Source: Clostridia bacterium
GTDB lineage: Bacteria; Bacillota; Clostridia; Oscillospirales; Butyricicoccaceae
Assembly: GCA_017407765.1 (NCBI GenBank)
Contig: JAFQVZ010000317.1
Coordinates: forward strand, 1 to 7,379
Length of the DNA: 7,379 bases
Reading direction: 5' to 3'
The notes under the pieces are model-generated. The model did no database searches. It was not told the origin of the DNA and saw only the letters and a list, made by a program, of their open reading frames with translations. A program made the position numbers and the translations under genes. Within the stretch, counting starts at the first letter, position 1; every line of letters begins with the position of its first letter. Positions 1 through 6,564 of the stretch are shown here, piece after piece.

Positions 1-279
1 ATAGGGGTTTTGAGGAAGGCGCTTAAGGATCTTGATGTGGGCCTGCCCATTTATAACGTAAATACAATGAGCAGCCTTAAGGGAGCCGACTTTATTTTCG
101 ACGGCCTTCTTGTCGACCTTACGGTGCAGGGAAGGATCAACGATTCACGCGGTGAGACAAGGTCTGTTCTCGATAAGATATCCCATGTTTACGGCAAACT
201 TGAGAGCATGAAGAATACATACAGGTTTGAAAGAGAAAAATACGCAAAGACTCTTGATAAGATAATAAGAGGCGAATAA
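1..279 (+). CDS. 3' end of an unrecognised protein gene (5' end outside window)
   Basis: The frame is open from base 1 to a TAA at 277-279 and gives 92 residues. A TTG at position 10 could formally start it, but no Shine-Dalgarno sequence precedes it, so this is most likely the C-terminal part of a larger protein that begins outside the window. The first half has short hydrophobic stretches (around GADFIFDGLLVDLTV). The last 45 or so residues are charged and look helical, with many Lys, Arg and Glu, ending in KIIRGE. There is no signal peptide, membrane segment or motif that I recognise, and I assign no function. An intrinsic terminator begins 15 bases after the stop, which supports this being the real 3' end of a transcription unit. 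Confidence 0.6.
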   Translation: MGVLRKALKDLDVGLPIYNVNTMSSLKGADFIFDGLLVDLTVQGRINDSRGETRSVLDKISHVYGKLESMKNTYRFEREKYAKTLDKIIRGE

Positions 280-293
280 GTTCGTGAAACTGC

Positions 294-323
294 AAAAACG
301 CATCCCTTGTGGGTGCGTTTTTT
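294..323 (+). terminator. Intrinsic terminator of the partial first gene
   Basis: The arms AAAAACGCA (294-302) and TGCGTTTTT (314-322) pair fully. An inner CCC (304-306) pairs with GGG (311-313) across a bulged T at 303, leaving the loop TTGT. The right arm runs into six T residues (318-323). This has the shape of a rho-independent terminator and isolates the first gene from the lysozyme gene downstream. Confidence 0.85.
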
Positions 324-436
324 GATTTTATGGGATTTTTAGAAAAATCTGATATAAATGGAACAAATTATGTGAACCTGCAGTATATAAAATATCGACC
401 TATTTTTACAAAAATACTGTACTTATGAAGAAAATG

Positions 437-445
437 TGGTATTAT
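437..445 (+). promoter_or_regulatory. Candidate extended -10 promoter for the lysozyme gene
   Basis: The bases TGGTATTAT form a TGn element directly before TATTAT (440-445), which fits an extended -10 box of a housekeeping sigma-A promoter. The matching -35 position, around 417-422, is poor (CTGTAC). The site lies about 68 bases upstream of the lysozyme start in an A/T-rich spacer that follows a terminator, so a promoter is expected somewhere here. An alternative -10-like TATAAA lies at 386-391. The choice between the two is a guess from sequence alone. Confidence 0.35.
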
Positions 446-500
446 GTATATGGATTATGCGGAGAGTTATGTCATCCAACTTATCCGGTTCCACAGGTAG

Positions 501-507
501 AAAGGAG
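501..507 (+). promoter_or_regulatory. Ribosome binding site of the lysozyme gene
   Basis: AAAGGAG lies five bases before the ATG at 513. This strong Shine-Dalgarno sequence fixes the start codon and agrees with the signal peptide beginning at that Met. Confidence 0.8.
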
Positions 508-512
508 ACAAA

Positions 513-2519
513 ATGAAAAGACTGTTAAGCAGTGTCCTTGCTATTGCACTGGCATTTTCAATATGCCCGCAGGTCAAGGCAGATGAAGCAATGGAGGTAA
601 GCGCCGAGGGCGTTGACTTTATCAAGAATTACGAGGGGTTCCGAAGTATGCCCTATCTGGACAACGGTGTCTGGAGAATAGGATATGGCAGCGAGTGCGA
701 CCCCGATGATTATATCAGAGGTATTTCTGAAAAAGAGGCCACCGAGATGTTCAGTGAATATCTTGAGAAAACGGCTGCACAGATAAACAATTATATGGAT
801 CAGCATGGAGTAGAGCTCGATCAGAACCAGTTTGACGCGTTGGCCAGTTTTACATACAATCTCGGCACCGGCTGGATGAATCCAAGCTATAAGTTCAGCA
901 GTTATCTTATAAACGGATTGGGCAATTACGACGACCTGACCATTCTCGATGCCTATGTCGTATGGTGTCATATCGGCAAGAATGTCGACGCGGCGCTGGC
1001 AGAACGAAGGATAGGCGAGGCCCAGCTGCTGCTTTACGGCGATTACAGAGGAAACAAGGCGCCTGATTTTACTTATGCAGTGCTCAATGCCAACGGCGGC
1101 GATGCGGGCGGAGATATCATCTGCTTCCTTAAGGGCGATACCCTCGAAAGGCTGCCTGTTCCTAAGCGTAAGGGATATGTTTCGGCAGGCTGGTATAATA
1201 AAGACGGCCAGAAGGTGTCTTCCGACGATGTTATAGACGGGCCCATTGAACTGACGGCAAAGTGGTTCGTTGATGTCGATCTGCCCTTTACCGATGTTCC
1301 CGATGGCGCATGGTATTACGGCTATGTAGGCGAGCTTTATTCCAAAGGCATAGTTGGAGGCATGAGCCCCACGATATTCGAACCCGGCGGAAAGGTCACC
1401 TATGGGCAGGCCCTCAAGCTCATTCTTCTTGCCACCGGCCTCGAGCCCTCGGATGAAAAGATGGAAGGTCATTGGGCACAGCCCTATGAGGATCTGGCCA
1501 TAGAAGAGGGTATCGTTAAGGAAGGATATCTCGACCTCAATGCTCAGGTCACAAGGGCTCAGATCGCATATATAGCATCGAGGGCGATGGGCCTTGATGA
1601 TGCTTCGGGCAAGACACCCTTTGCCGACACCGGCGACGAACATATTAAGGCGCTCTATAATGCCGGCATCGTTGAAGGCACCACCGAGAAGGACGGAAAT
1701 ACATATTTCTATCCCGACGACAACATAATCAGGTCGGAGATCACCACTATTATCTGGCGTATCCTCAACCACGACACAGACACTATGACAGGCAAGATCC
1801 AGTATGCATCCCATGTACTCGACATTCTCAAGGGCGTAGACAAATATACAAGAAATGATGATGACTATTATGAAAAGAACGGTTATCTTTATTATCTTGG
1901 CGAAGACACGTCCGTGGGTATCGATGTTTCGTCCTATCAGGGCGACATCGACTGGAAAAAGGTAAAGCGCGATGGCGTCGATTTTGCCATTATCCGAGTA
2001 GGTGGACGCGGTTACGGCTCCGACGGTATTATGTATGATGATACAAAGTTTGAAGAAAACATCGAAGGCGCCCTGGATGCCGGACTGGATGTCGGTGTTT
2101 ATTACTTCTCGCAGGCCATAACCAAGAAGGAGGCCAGAGAAGAGGCCGAATATGTGATCGAAAAGATCGACGGCTATGATATCACATACCCGGTTGTCTT
2201 TGACTGGGAGCGTATCGGCGGCAGCGGGGCAAGGACCTATGGCCTTGAGACCGATATCCTTTGTGATGTAGCCAATACATTCTGCGAGATCATTGAGGAT
2301 GAAGGTTATACTCCCATGATCTACTTTAATTCCTATGTAGGTTATATAAAGTATGACCTGAGCAAGATAAACGACTATGATTTCTGGTTCGCCAGATATA
2401 ATGATGTTCCTGATTTCTACTATGACTTTGATATGTGGCAGTACAGCGACAGCGGCAGCGTAAACGGTATCAAGGGAAAGGTAGACCTCAACATCTGCTT
2501 TAAAGATTATTCGAAATAA
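513..2519 (+). CDS. Secreted SLH-anchored wall hydrolase with GH24 and GH25 lysozyme domains
   Basis: This 668-residue exported protein is expected to cleave the MurNAc-GlcNAc bond of peptidoglycan at the cell surface. Residues 1-23 are a signal peptide (MKR, hydrophobic core, probable cleavage after VKA). Residues 31-178 resemble phage-type GH24 lysozyme: E41 in YEGF and D50 in YLDNG match the T4 lysozyme Glu11 and Asp20 positions, followed by RIGYGS and NQFDALASFTYNLG. Residues 186-252 are an InlB/Flg_new-type repeat (NANGG, LPVPKRKGYVSAGWY, ELTAKW). Three SLH domains follow (about 257-306, 317-361, 367-418); these normally bind pyruvylated wall polymers. Residues 467-668 are a GH25 lysozyme with D471 (GIDVSSYQG), the catalytic pair D564/E566 (FDWER) and the usual ending (MWQYSDSG, VDLNICF). 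The GH24 motif has Arg55 where T4 lysozyme has Thr26, so that domain's activity is uncertain. Roles could include wall remodelling, cell separation or attack on neighbours; the sequence does not decide. Confidence 0.9.
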   Translation: MKRLLSSVLAIALAFSICPQVKADEAMEVSAEGVDFIKNYEGFRSMPYLDNGVWRIGYGSECDPDDYIRGISEKEATEMFSEYLEKTAAQINNYMDQHGVELDQNQFDALASFTYNLGTGWMNPSYKFSSYLINGLGNYDDLTILDAYVVWCHIGKNVDAALAERRIGEAQLLLYGDYRGNKAPDFTYAVLNANGGDAGGDIICFLKGDTLERLPVPKRKGYVSAGWYNKDGQKVSSDDVIDGPIELTAKWFVDVDLPFTDVPDGAWYYGYVGELYSKGIVGGMSPTIFEPGGKVTYGQALKLILLATGLEPSDEKMEGHWAQPYEDLAIEEGIVKEGYLDLNAQVTRAQIAYIASRAMGLDDASGKTPFADTGDEHIKALYNAGIVEGTTEKDGNTYFYPDDNIIRSEITTIIWRILNHDTDTMTGKIQYASHVLDILKGVDKYTRNDDDYYEKNGYLYYLGEDTSVGIDVSSYQGDIDWKKVKRDGVDFAIIRVGGRGYGSDGIMYDDTKFEENIEGALDAGLDVGVYYFSQAITKKEAREEAEYVIEKIDGYDITYPVVFDWERIGGSGARTYGLETDILCDVANTFCEIIEDEGYTPMIYFNSYVGYIKYDLSKINDYDFWFARYNDVPDFYYDFDMWQYSDSGSVNGIKGKVDLNICFKDYSK

Positions 2520-2522
2520 ACA

Positions 2523-2553
2523 GAAAAGAGGGGCCCACAAAGCCTCTCTTTTC
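2523..2553 (+). terminator. Hairpin after the lysozyme gene, probably a leaky terminator
   Basis: The arms GAAAAGAGGGG (2523-2533) and CCTCTCTTTTC (2543-2553) form an 11-bp stem with one G-T pair and a 9-base loop. It starts three bases after the lysozyme stop. The T residues sit inside the right arm, and the stem is followed by GTCAAAA rather than a T run, so termination may be incomplete. It could also act as an mRNA-stabilising or processing hairpin. It leaves only 22 bases before the next start codon. Confidence 0.55.
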
Positions 2554-2561
2554 GTCAAAAC

Positions 2562-2567
2562 AGGAGG
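2562..2567 (+). promoter_or_regulatory. Ribosome binding site that fixes the GrpB-kinase start
   Basis: A perfect AGGAGG lies eight bases before the ATG at 2576. An in-frame GTG at 2567 would use the last base of this site as its own first base, so it cannot be the start. ATG 2576 is therefore chosen. Confidence 0.85.
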
Positions 2568-2575
2568 TGCAGAGC

Positions 2576-3985
2576 ATGAGAACAAGATATATTGAAGTAT
2601 TGCCTTACGATCCTGCATGGGCGGATGATTTCAGAAAGATAAAAGATGAGCTTATGAAGGCGCTTGAAGGCCATGACGTTTCGGTCGAGCATGTAGGCAG
2701 CACATCGGTGCACGGCATGGCTGCCAAACCCATAATCGACATTGATATAGTTGTATATGGCAGCATGGATAAGGTCATAAAAGCGCTTGCAGAGGCAGGG
2801 TACGAGCATGAAGGCGACCTCGGCATTGCCGGCAGAGAAGCATTCCGATATGTGGGGAAAAAACATCTCAGGACCCATCATCTTTATGCCTGCCCCAAGG
2901 GTTCAAGCGAGTTGAGGCGGCATATTCTGTTCAGAAACTGGCTTTGCTCCCATGCTGAGGATGCCGCCGAGTACAGCGAGGTCAAGCTTGAGGCGGCGCG
3001 CCTTTACCCCGAGGATATAGACAAGTATATTGAGCATAAGTCAGAGGTCATTGAAAGGATATACCGCAAATGCGGTCTTATCCCTTCGGACTATGAGCAG
3101 ACTTTTGCGGATAAGCTTGGATTTGACAGGCTCGAGCCTATCGAAAGGGGCTGGTCGGGCGATCGCAAATATAAAGCCGTCAGGGCAGATGGAAGCGCCG
3201 TTCTTTTAAGGCTGTCGCCTATAGAGCGCCGCGAGTTCCGTAAAAGACTTTTTGACATAGTGAGCTCGCTGCCTGAAGATATTCCCATGAGCAGGCCGCT
3301 TGAACATGGCGAAGAAGGAGAATGGGTGTATACCAGCTACACATGGGTAGACGGCGTTGATGCCGAACAAGAAGTTCCCAAGCTTGATCGGAAAGAACAG
3401 TATCGGCTTGGATATGCTGCGGGGCAGGCACTGAGGAAAATACATGTTATTCCGGTGCCCGAAGGCGCCGACAGCTGGGAGGATTATTTTGGCCGAAAGA
3501 TCGACCGTAAGCTCAGCCAGTACGGCGAGTGTCATCTTTCCTATGAGGACGGCGACAAGATAATTGAGTTTATCGAGAATAACCGTCATCTTATAAAAGG
3601 CAGACAAGGCTGTTTCCAGCATGGCGATTATCATGTTGGAAACATGATGCTTGAGAAGGGCGAGATAGTTATAATCGACTTTGACAGATTCGATTTTGGC
3701 GACCCTTGGGAAGAGTTCAACCGCATTGTATGGTGCGCTCAGGCGGCTCCGGCTTTTGCTGCGGGACAGATCGACGGTTATTTTGACCGAGATATACCCG
3801 AAGATTTCTTCCCGCTGATGGCGCTCTATATTGCAGTGAATACGATATCCTCACTGCCTTGGGCAATACCTTTTGGGCAGGAGCAGATAGATGTGTTCAT
3901 CGCACAGGAAAAAGAGATCATGAAGTGGTATGACTCGTTCAGTGTCACAGTTCCCAAATGGTACAGCGAATATCATAATAAATAA
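2576..3985 (+). CDS. GrpB-like nucleotidyltransferase domain fused to an APH-type kinase domain
   Basis: This is a 469-residue cytoplasmic protein with no signal peptide or membrane segment. Residues 1-168 are a GrpB (UPF0157) domain of the nucleotidyltransferase fold: PYDPAW near the start, then HVGSTSVHG, AAKPIIDIDI, HHLYACP and FRNWL, with D55 and D57 as likely metal ligands. Residues 176-455 resemble the aminoglycoside phosphotransferase (APH/choline kinase) family. GWSGDRKYKAV is the nucleotide loop, HGDYHVGN (H349-N356) the catalytic loop with D351 as expected base and N356 as metal ligand, and IIDFD (D368) the second metal site. The substrate is unknown for both domains. APH-like proteins modify antibiotics, sugars or small metabolites, so resistance should not be assumed. 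The gene starts 56 bases after the lysozyme gene with no evident promoter, so it is probably transcribed by read-through. Both domains are about full length, which argues for a true fusion. Confidence 0.88.
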   Translation: MRTRYIEVLPYDPAWADDFRKIKDELMKALEGHDVSVEHVGSTSVHGMAAKPIIDIDIVVYGSMDKVIKALAEAGYEHEGDLGIAGREAFRYVGKKHLRTHHLYACPKGSSELRRHILFRNWLCSHAEDAAEYSEVKLEAARLYPEDIDKYIEHKSEVIERIYRKCGLIPSDYEQTFADKLGFDRLEPIERGWSGDRKYKAVRADGSAVLLRLSPIERREFRKRLFDIVSSLPEDIPMSRPLEHGEEGEWVYTSYTWVDGVDAEQEVPKLDRKEQYRLGYAAGQALRKIHVIPVPEGADSWEDYFGRKIDRKLSQYGECHLSYEDGDKIIEFIENNRHLIKGRQGCFQHGDYHVGNMMLEKGEIVIIDFDRFDFGDPWEEFNRIVWCAQAAPAFAAGQIDGYFDRDIPEDFFPLMALYIAVNTISSLPWAIPFGQEQIDVFIAQEKEIMKWYDSFSVTVPKWYSEYHNK

Positions 3986-3988
3986 AAG

Positions 3989-4023
3989 AAAGCTGCATGA
4001 CTTGATTTAAGCCATGCAGCTTT
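3989..4023. terminator. Bidirectional terminator between convergent genes
   Basis: The perfect 11-bp arms AAAGCTGCATG (3989-3999) and CATGCAGCTTT (4013-4023) enclose 13 bases, in which CTT and AAG can pair further. The plus strand continues as T-rich sequence (TTTTGTTTTA). The minus strand after the hairpin is also T-rich (complement of the A-rich 3981-3991). It lies between the stops of the GrpB-kinase gene (3985) and the membrane anti-sigma-like gene (4028), so it can serve both. Confidence 0.88.
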
Positions 4024-4027
4024 TGTT

Positions 4028-5275
4028 TTATCCAAGCTCTGCGATCTGTTCAAATATCCATTCGGGCTCTATGCCTTTGGCGCGTACTTCAACGATAATA
4101 TCGCCGTAGCGGACAGAAAAGTTTATTCTGATGCCATCGGAATCTCCGCTGTCACGTACGCTGTATGCTCTGCGCCTTACAGCGTCAAGAGTCAGCTCTT
4201 CTCCGTAAAAAACGGGATCGTTTACAATATTGATAAGCTCATCGGGGACGGAATCACAGAGGGGAATGGAATAGAGAGTCATATCGTAATTCTTGTATTC
4301 TGAGATATGGGTCATCTGGTTTTTGTCGCTGTCGTTAATGTATCTTACATTCCAGAACAGCTCGTCATATCCCTTCGTCCAAAGCCCGTGCAGCGATTCG
4401 CCGTTCTGATCCTTATGGTGCCGTATTGTTTCGGTGCTGAAGCTTAGAGGTGCTTCTTTGATAAAGAACCCTCCCAGCTCGGAAACCTTTGCGGCTTCTT
4501 CATGGCCGAGCTCAAGATCAAAATACTCGGGAATATACTCATAGCTTACCTTAGAGAGATCGGGCCCACTCCAGCCTTCGTCTGCAAAAGTGATCAGAAT
4601 ATGCTGGAAAAGTTCAGTCAGGTTTTCTATATCGTCGTTGTCCGCATCAAGCTCGATAAGGAAATAAGTATCGTTGATAACGGCTTCTGCTTCGTAGAAG
4701 GTCATGCCAAGCGCATCGTTTATAAGACGGGAGATCATATATTCGGTGCTGCCGCATACGGTAGGCTGTGCTTTTTTATCCTCAACGATATAGCACCGTT
4801 CGATGGGGCTTTCAGACATTGTGATATGAACGCCTTCAGGTGAAAACAGGTCGAGTTTGATCAGGCTGCCCTCCGGAGAGAAGAATGCTGAGCCCGAAAA
4901 ACCAAAAATATTTTCTCCGTTGGGGAGAAGGGCTGAAAGCTCGGCCTGACTCAGTTTTTCGTAAAAGCATCCCAGAGCATACTGCCGGTCGGCTGCAAGG
5001 GCATAGTCGGCATCATTATAGATAAAGTCAGGGGCGGAGGAAGGTGGATCGGTCTGCTGATTTTCACTTATATTCGTGTCCGAAGGGAGTTTAATGTTTG
5101 TGTCAGTGTGCATGCCGTAGGGGAGTGCGTGGTAAACTGCGGCTATAATGAGAACCGATGCGGCAGCTGCGATAAGGCGGATAAAGCGAGGCCGTCCGGC
5201 TTGGGTTCTGTCGGCTTCTTCGATGTATTGCGGGTCGATCAGGGTCATTTTATCAAGAAATGCGTTTCCGTTCAT
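4028..5275 (-). CDS. Single-pass membrane anti-sigma-like protein paired with the ECF sigma factor
   Basis: This 415-residue protein has a short cytoplasmic start (1-30, with LIDPQYIEEA), one transmembrane helix (about 31-50, FIRLIAAAASVLIIAAVYHA) and a large extracytoplasmic part (51-415) that begins with a Ser/Pro/Asp/Asn-rich linker. The short acidic N-terminus with an IDPQYIEEA-like motif before a single helix is common in Clostridia proteins encoded beside ECF sigma factors, which I infer to be membrane anti-sigma or sensor proteins. There is no zinc-binding HxxxCxxC motif. The outer part seems to hold two related units (about 106-229 and 258-414), each ending in a strand-turn-helix: YFLIEL...LFQHI and DIIVEV...WIFEQIAEL. 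The ATG overlaps the sigma stop as ATGA, and AAGGAGG (5286-5292 on the complement) lies ten bases upstream, so translation is coupled. The signal sensed is unknown, and anti-sigma activity is inferred from context. Confidence 0.75.
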   Translation of the reverse strand: MNGNAFLDKMTLIDPQYIEEADRTQAGRPRFIRLIAAAASVLIIAAVYHALPYGMHTDTNIKLPSDTNISENQQTDPPSSAPDFIYNDADYALAADRQYALGCFYEKLSQAELSALLPNGENIFGFSGSAFFSPEGSLIKLDLFSPEGVHITMSESPIERCYIVEDKKAQPTVCGSTEYMISRLINDALGMTFYEAEAVINDTYFLIELDADNDDIENLTELFQHILITFADEGWSGPDLSKVSYEYIPEYFDLELGHEEAAKVSELGGFFIKEAPLSFSTETIRHHKDQNGESLHGLWTKGYDELFWNVRYINDSDKNQMTHISEYKNYDMTLYSIPLCDSVPDELINIVNDPVFYGEELTLDAVRRRAYSVRDSGDSDGIRINFSVRYGDIIVEVRAKGIEPEWIFEQIAELG

Positions 5276-5832
5276 AGGTCAAAGCCCTCCTTTTCAAGAT
5301 GTTCTTTAAGCTGGATGCGGAGTCTGTGAAGAACGGTCTTGACCTTGCTCTCGGAAATGTCAAGCCTTTTGGAGATATCGGCAATGCTGTCGAGATAAAA
5401 GTAGCGCCTGACGAATATGATGCGCTTTTCCTTTCCGACAGAAGCGAGAAAGCTGTTGAGAGCATCTTTGAGCAGGCTTTCATTGAGGCGACTGTCGGCG
5501 GAAAGTGCCGAGGGGATGCAGGCCTCCATTTCGTCCGAAAGCTCAGTAATTAGTCCGCTTCGTTTCAGTCTTGCCGAGTTTCTTGCAATATTGAGGTCAA
5601 GATTTCGGGTGATCCTTGCCAGATAGGCAAAGAAGTATCCACGGGGCTCGGCGGGAGGAATGGCATTCCATGTTCGCATATAGGTGTCGTTCTCGCATTC
5701 TTCAGCCGACGAGTGATCGCACAGGATATGGAAGGCGAGGCTGCGAAGGCGGCTGCCATACTTTTCGCATGTCAGCTTTATTGCATCTTCGTCACGGGCG
5801 AGATAAAGGTCGATGATAGCATTGTCGTCCAT
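5272..5832 (-). CDS. ECF-type (sigma-70 family, group 4) RNA polymerase sigma factor
   Basis: This 186-residue protein would direct RNA polymerase to a small regulon. Region 2 covers about residues 13-80: DEDAIKLTCEKYGSRLRSLAFHIL, then the conserved helix AEECENDTYMRTWNAIPP and the region 2.4 stretch GYFFAYLARITRNLDLN. After a variable linker (81-117), region 4 (about 118-178) contains the helix-turn-helix that reads the -35 element: SIADISKRLDISESKVKTVLHRLRIQL. There is no region 1.1 or 3, which is typical of the ECF class, and the length is normal. ATG 5832 is preceded by AAAGGAG (5841-5847 on the complement) at eight bases. It overlaps the downstream membrane protein by four bases (ATGA), the usual arrangement for a sigma factor and its regulator. 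It is upstream in the pair and is probably transcribed from its own promoter after the GNAT terminator. Confidence 0.92.
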   Translation of the reverse strand: MDDNAIIDLYLARDEDAIKLTCEKYGSRLRSLAFHILCDHSSAEECENDTYMRTWNAIPPAEPRGYFFAYLARITRNLDLNIARNSARLKRSGLITELSDEMEACIPSALSADSRLNESLLKDALNSFLASVGKEKRIIFVRRYFYLDSIADISKRLDISESKVKTVLHRLRIQLKEHLEKEGFDL

Positions 5833-5893
5833 TCTTCATTCTCCTTTCATGTTTTAAAGGCCTTCACCTATATAAACACATGGAATGGGGCTG

Positions 5894-5901
5894 ACGTTAC
5901 A
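5894..5901 (-). promoter_or_regulatory. Candidate ECF-type -35 element upstream of the sigma gene
   Basis: The minus strand reads TGTAACGT here, about 62 bases before the sigma ATG and just after the GNAT terminator. TGTAAC or TGAAAC with an AAC core is the -35 pattern of many ECF sigma factors, for example Bacillus SigX and SigW. The expected CGTC/CGTA -10 at 16-17 bases is not clear (GTGTTTATATA lies there), so autoregulation is only a possibility. A sigma-A -10-like TATATA in the same stretch is an alternative. Confidence 0.3.
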
Positions 5902-5926
5902 GTGTTTTATAATTTTTTCAAAAAAA

Positions 5927-5952
5927 GAGCAGGGAGTAAATACTCCTTGCTC
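5927..5952 (-). terminator. Intrinsic terminator of the SPFH-GNAT operon
   Basis: The 11-bp arms GAGCAGGGAGT (5927-5937) and ACTCCTTGCTC (5942-5952) form a stem with one G-T pair and a 4-base loop. On the minus strand the stem is followed by seven T residues (complement of the A run 5920-5926), a textbook rho-independent terminator. It lies about 90 bases after the GNAT stop and separates that operon from the sigma gene. Confidence 0.9.
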
Positions 5953-6042
5953 CTTTTGGGTAGGTATAACATTTTGGCTATTTCTTTCTGCCGACAAGTA
6001 AAGGAAGAGAACCGACTAGCAGTCCAACCTCCGTCTGTAAAA

Positions 6043-6564
6043 TCAGGTGCGGGTTTTCATGAAAAGATAATGGGGCATATATTTGTTCATATAGAACTTA
6101 TCAAAGCTTTTGGCTATCTGCATCCCGTTTCGTTTAGCTACAGCCTGAGATGCAAAGTTGTCGTGCTTGATAATGCAGTAGATGGTTTTGAAGCCTTTTT
6201 CATTAAAGCCATACTCAAGGCAGGCTCCGGCAGCTTCGGTCGCATAGCCGTTGTGCCAATGCTTACGCTTGAACAGATAGCCTACTTCGGGAAGAAGTTC
6301 GCCCTCGACCTCCTGCATTGTGAGGCCGCACTGGCCGAGGAACTCGCCGGTCTCCTTGTGGATCACAGCGCAGAGAGAAATGCCGTCACGTCGCTGGCGA
6401 AGCATCATTCGGTCAAGCCAGTCCTGCGCTTCCTGATCGCTGAAAGCGTGTTCATAAGCGACCATAGCGATAGGGTCCTGCAGTATCTCCTTGAGATCGT
6501 CAAGGTCGGTTTCTTCCAGCTGCCTGAGTATAAGGCGTTCGGTTTCGAGGACTTTGGTCATCAT
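6043..6564 (-). CDS. GNAT family N-acetyltransferase (RimJ/RimL-like)
   Basis: This 173-residue cytoplasmic enzyme should transfer acetyl from acetyl-CoA to an amine; the substrate cannot be told from the sequence. The N-terminus LETERLILRQLEETDLDDL is the classic opening of the GNAT_3 (RimJ/RimL-type) group. A central strand ends in GQCGL, then PEVGYLFKRKHWHNGYATEA (about 92-111) carries the acetyl-CoA pyrophosphate-binding loop. NFASQAVAKRNGM (about 136-148) is the conserved C-terminal helix motif. The length is normal for the family. Three adjacent starts exist: GTG 6567, ATG 6564 and ATG 6561. ATG 6564 is chosen because it overlaps the SPFH stop as TGATG. No clear Shine-Dalgarno sequence is present, so translation probably depends on ribosomes finishing the SPFH gene. 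The TGA stop is at 6043-6045 on the complement, followed by a terminator. Confidence 0.9.
   Translation of the reverse strand: MMTKVLETERLILRQLEETDLDDLKEILQDPIAMVAYEHAFSDQEAQDWLDRMMLRQRRDGISLCAVIHKETGEFLGQCGLTMQEVEGELLPEVGYLFKRKHWHNGYATEAAGACLEYGFNEKGFKTIYCIIKHDNFASQAVAKRNGMQIAKSFDKFYMNKYMPHYLFMKTRT

Noticed and set aside
513..2519. Phage origin (endolysin of a prophage) for the GH24/GH25 protein
   Set aside because: There is no holin, tail or other phage gene nearby, and the signal peptide and SLH domains point to a host surface protein.
2567..2575. GTG at 2567 as start of the GrpB-kinase gene
   Set aside because: The GTG begins inside the AGGAGG ribosome binding site. ATG 2576 has ideal spacing and gives the usual GrpB N-terminus.
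558..2618. A 686-residue open frame on the minus strand, opposite nearly all of the lysozyme gene
   Set aside because: It is rich in Ile, Val and Cys with no domain, lacks a convincing start, and lies opposite a gene with a signal peptide, catalytic motifs and a strong ribosome binding site. Codon bias of the plus-strand gene explains the lack of stops.
2576..3985. Calling the kinase domain an aminoglycoside resistance gene
   Set aside because: Only the general APH/choline-kinase fold motifs are visible. Most family members in such fusions have unknown substrates, and no resistance context is present.
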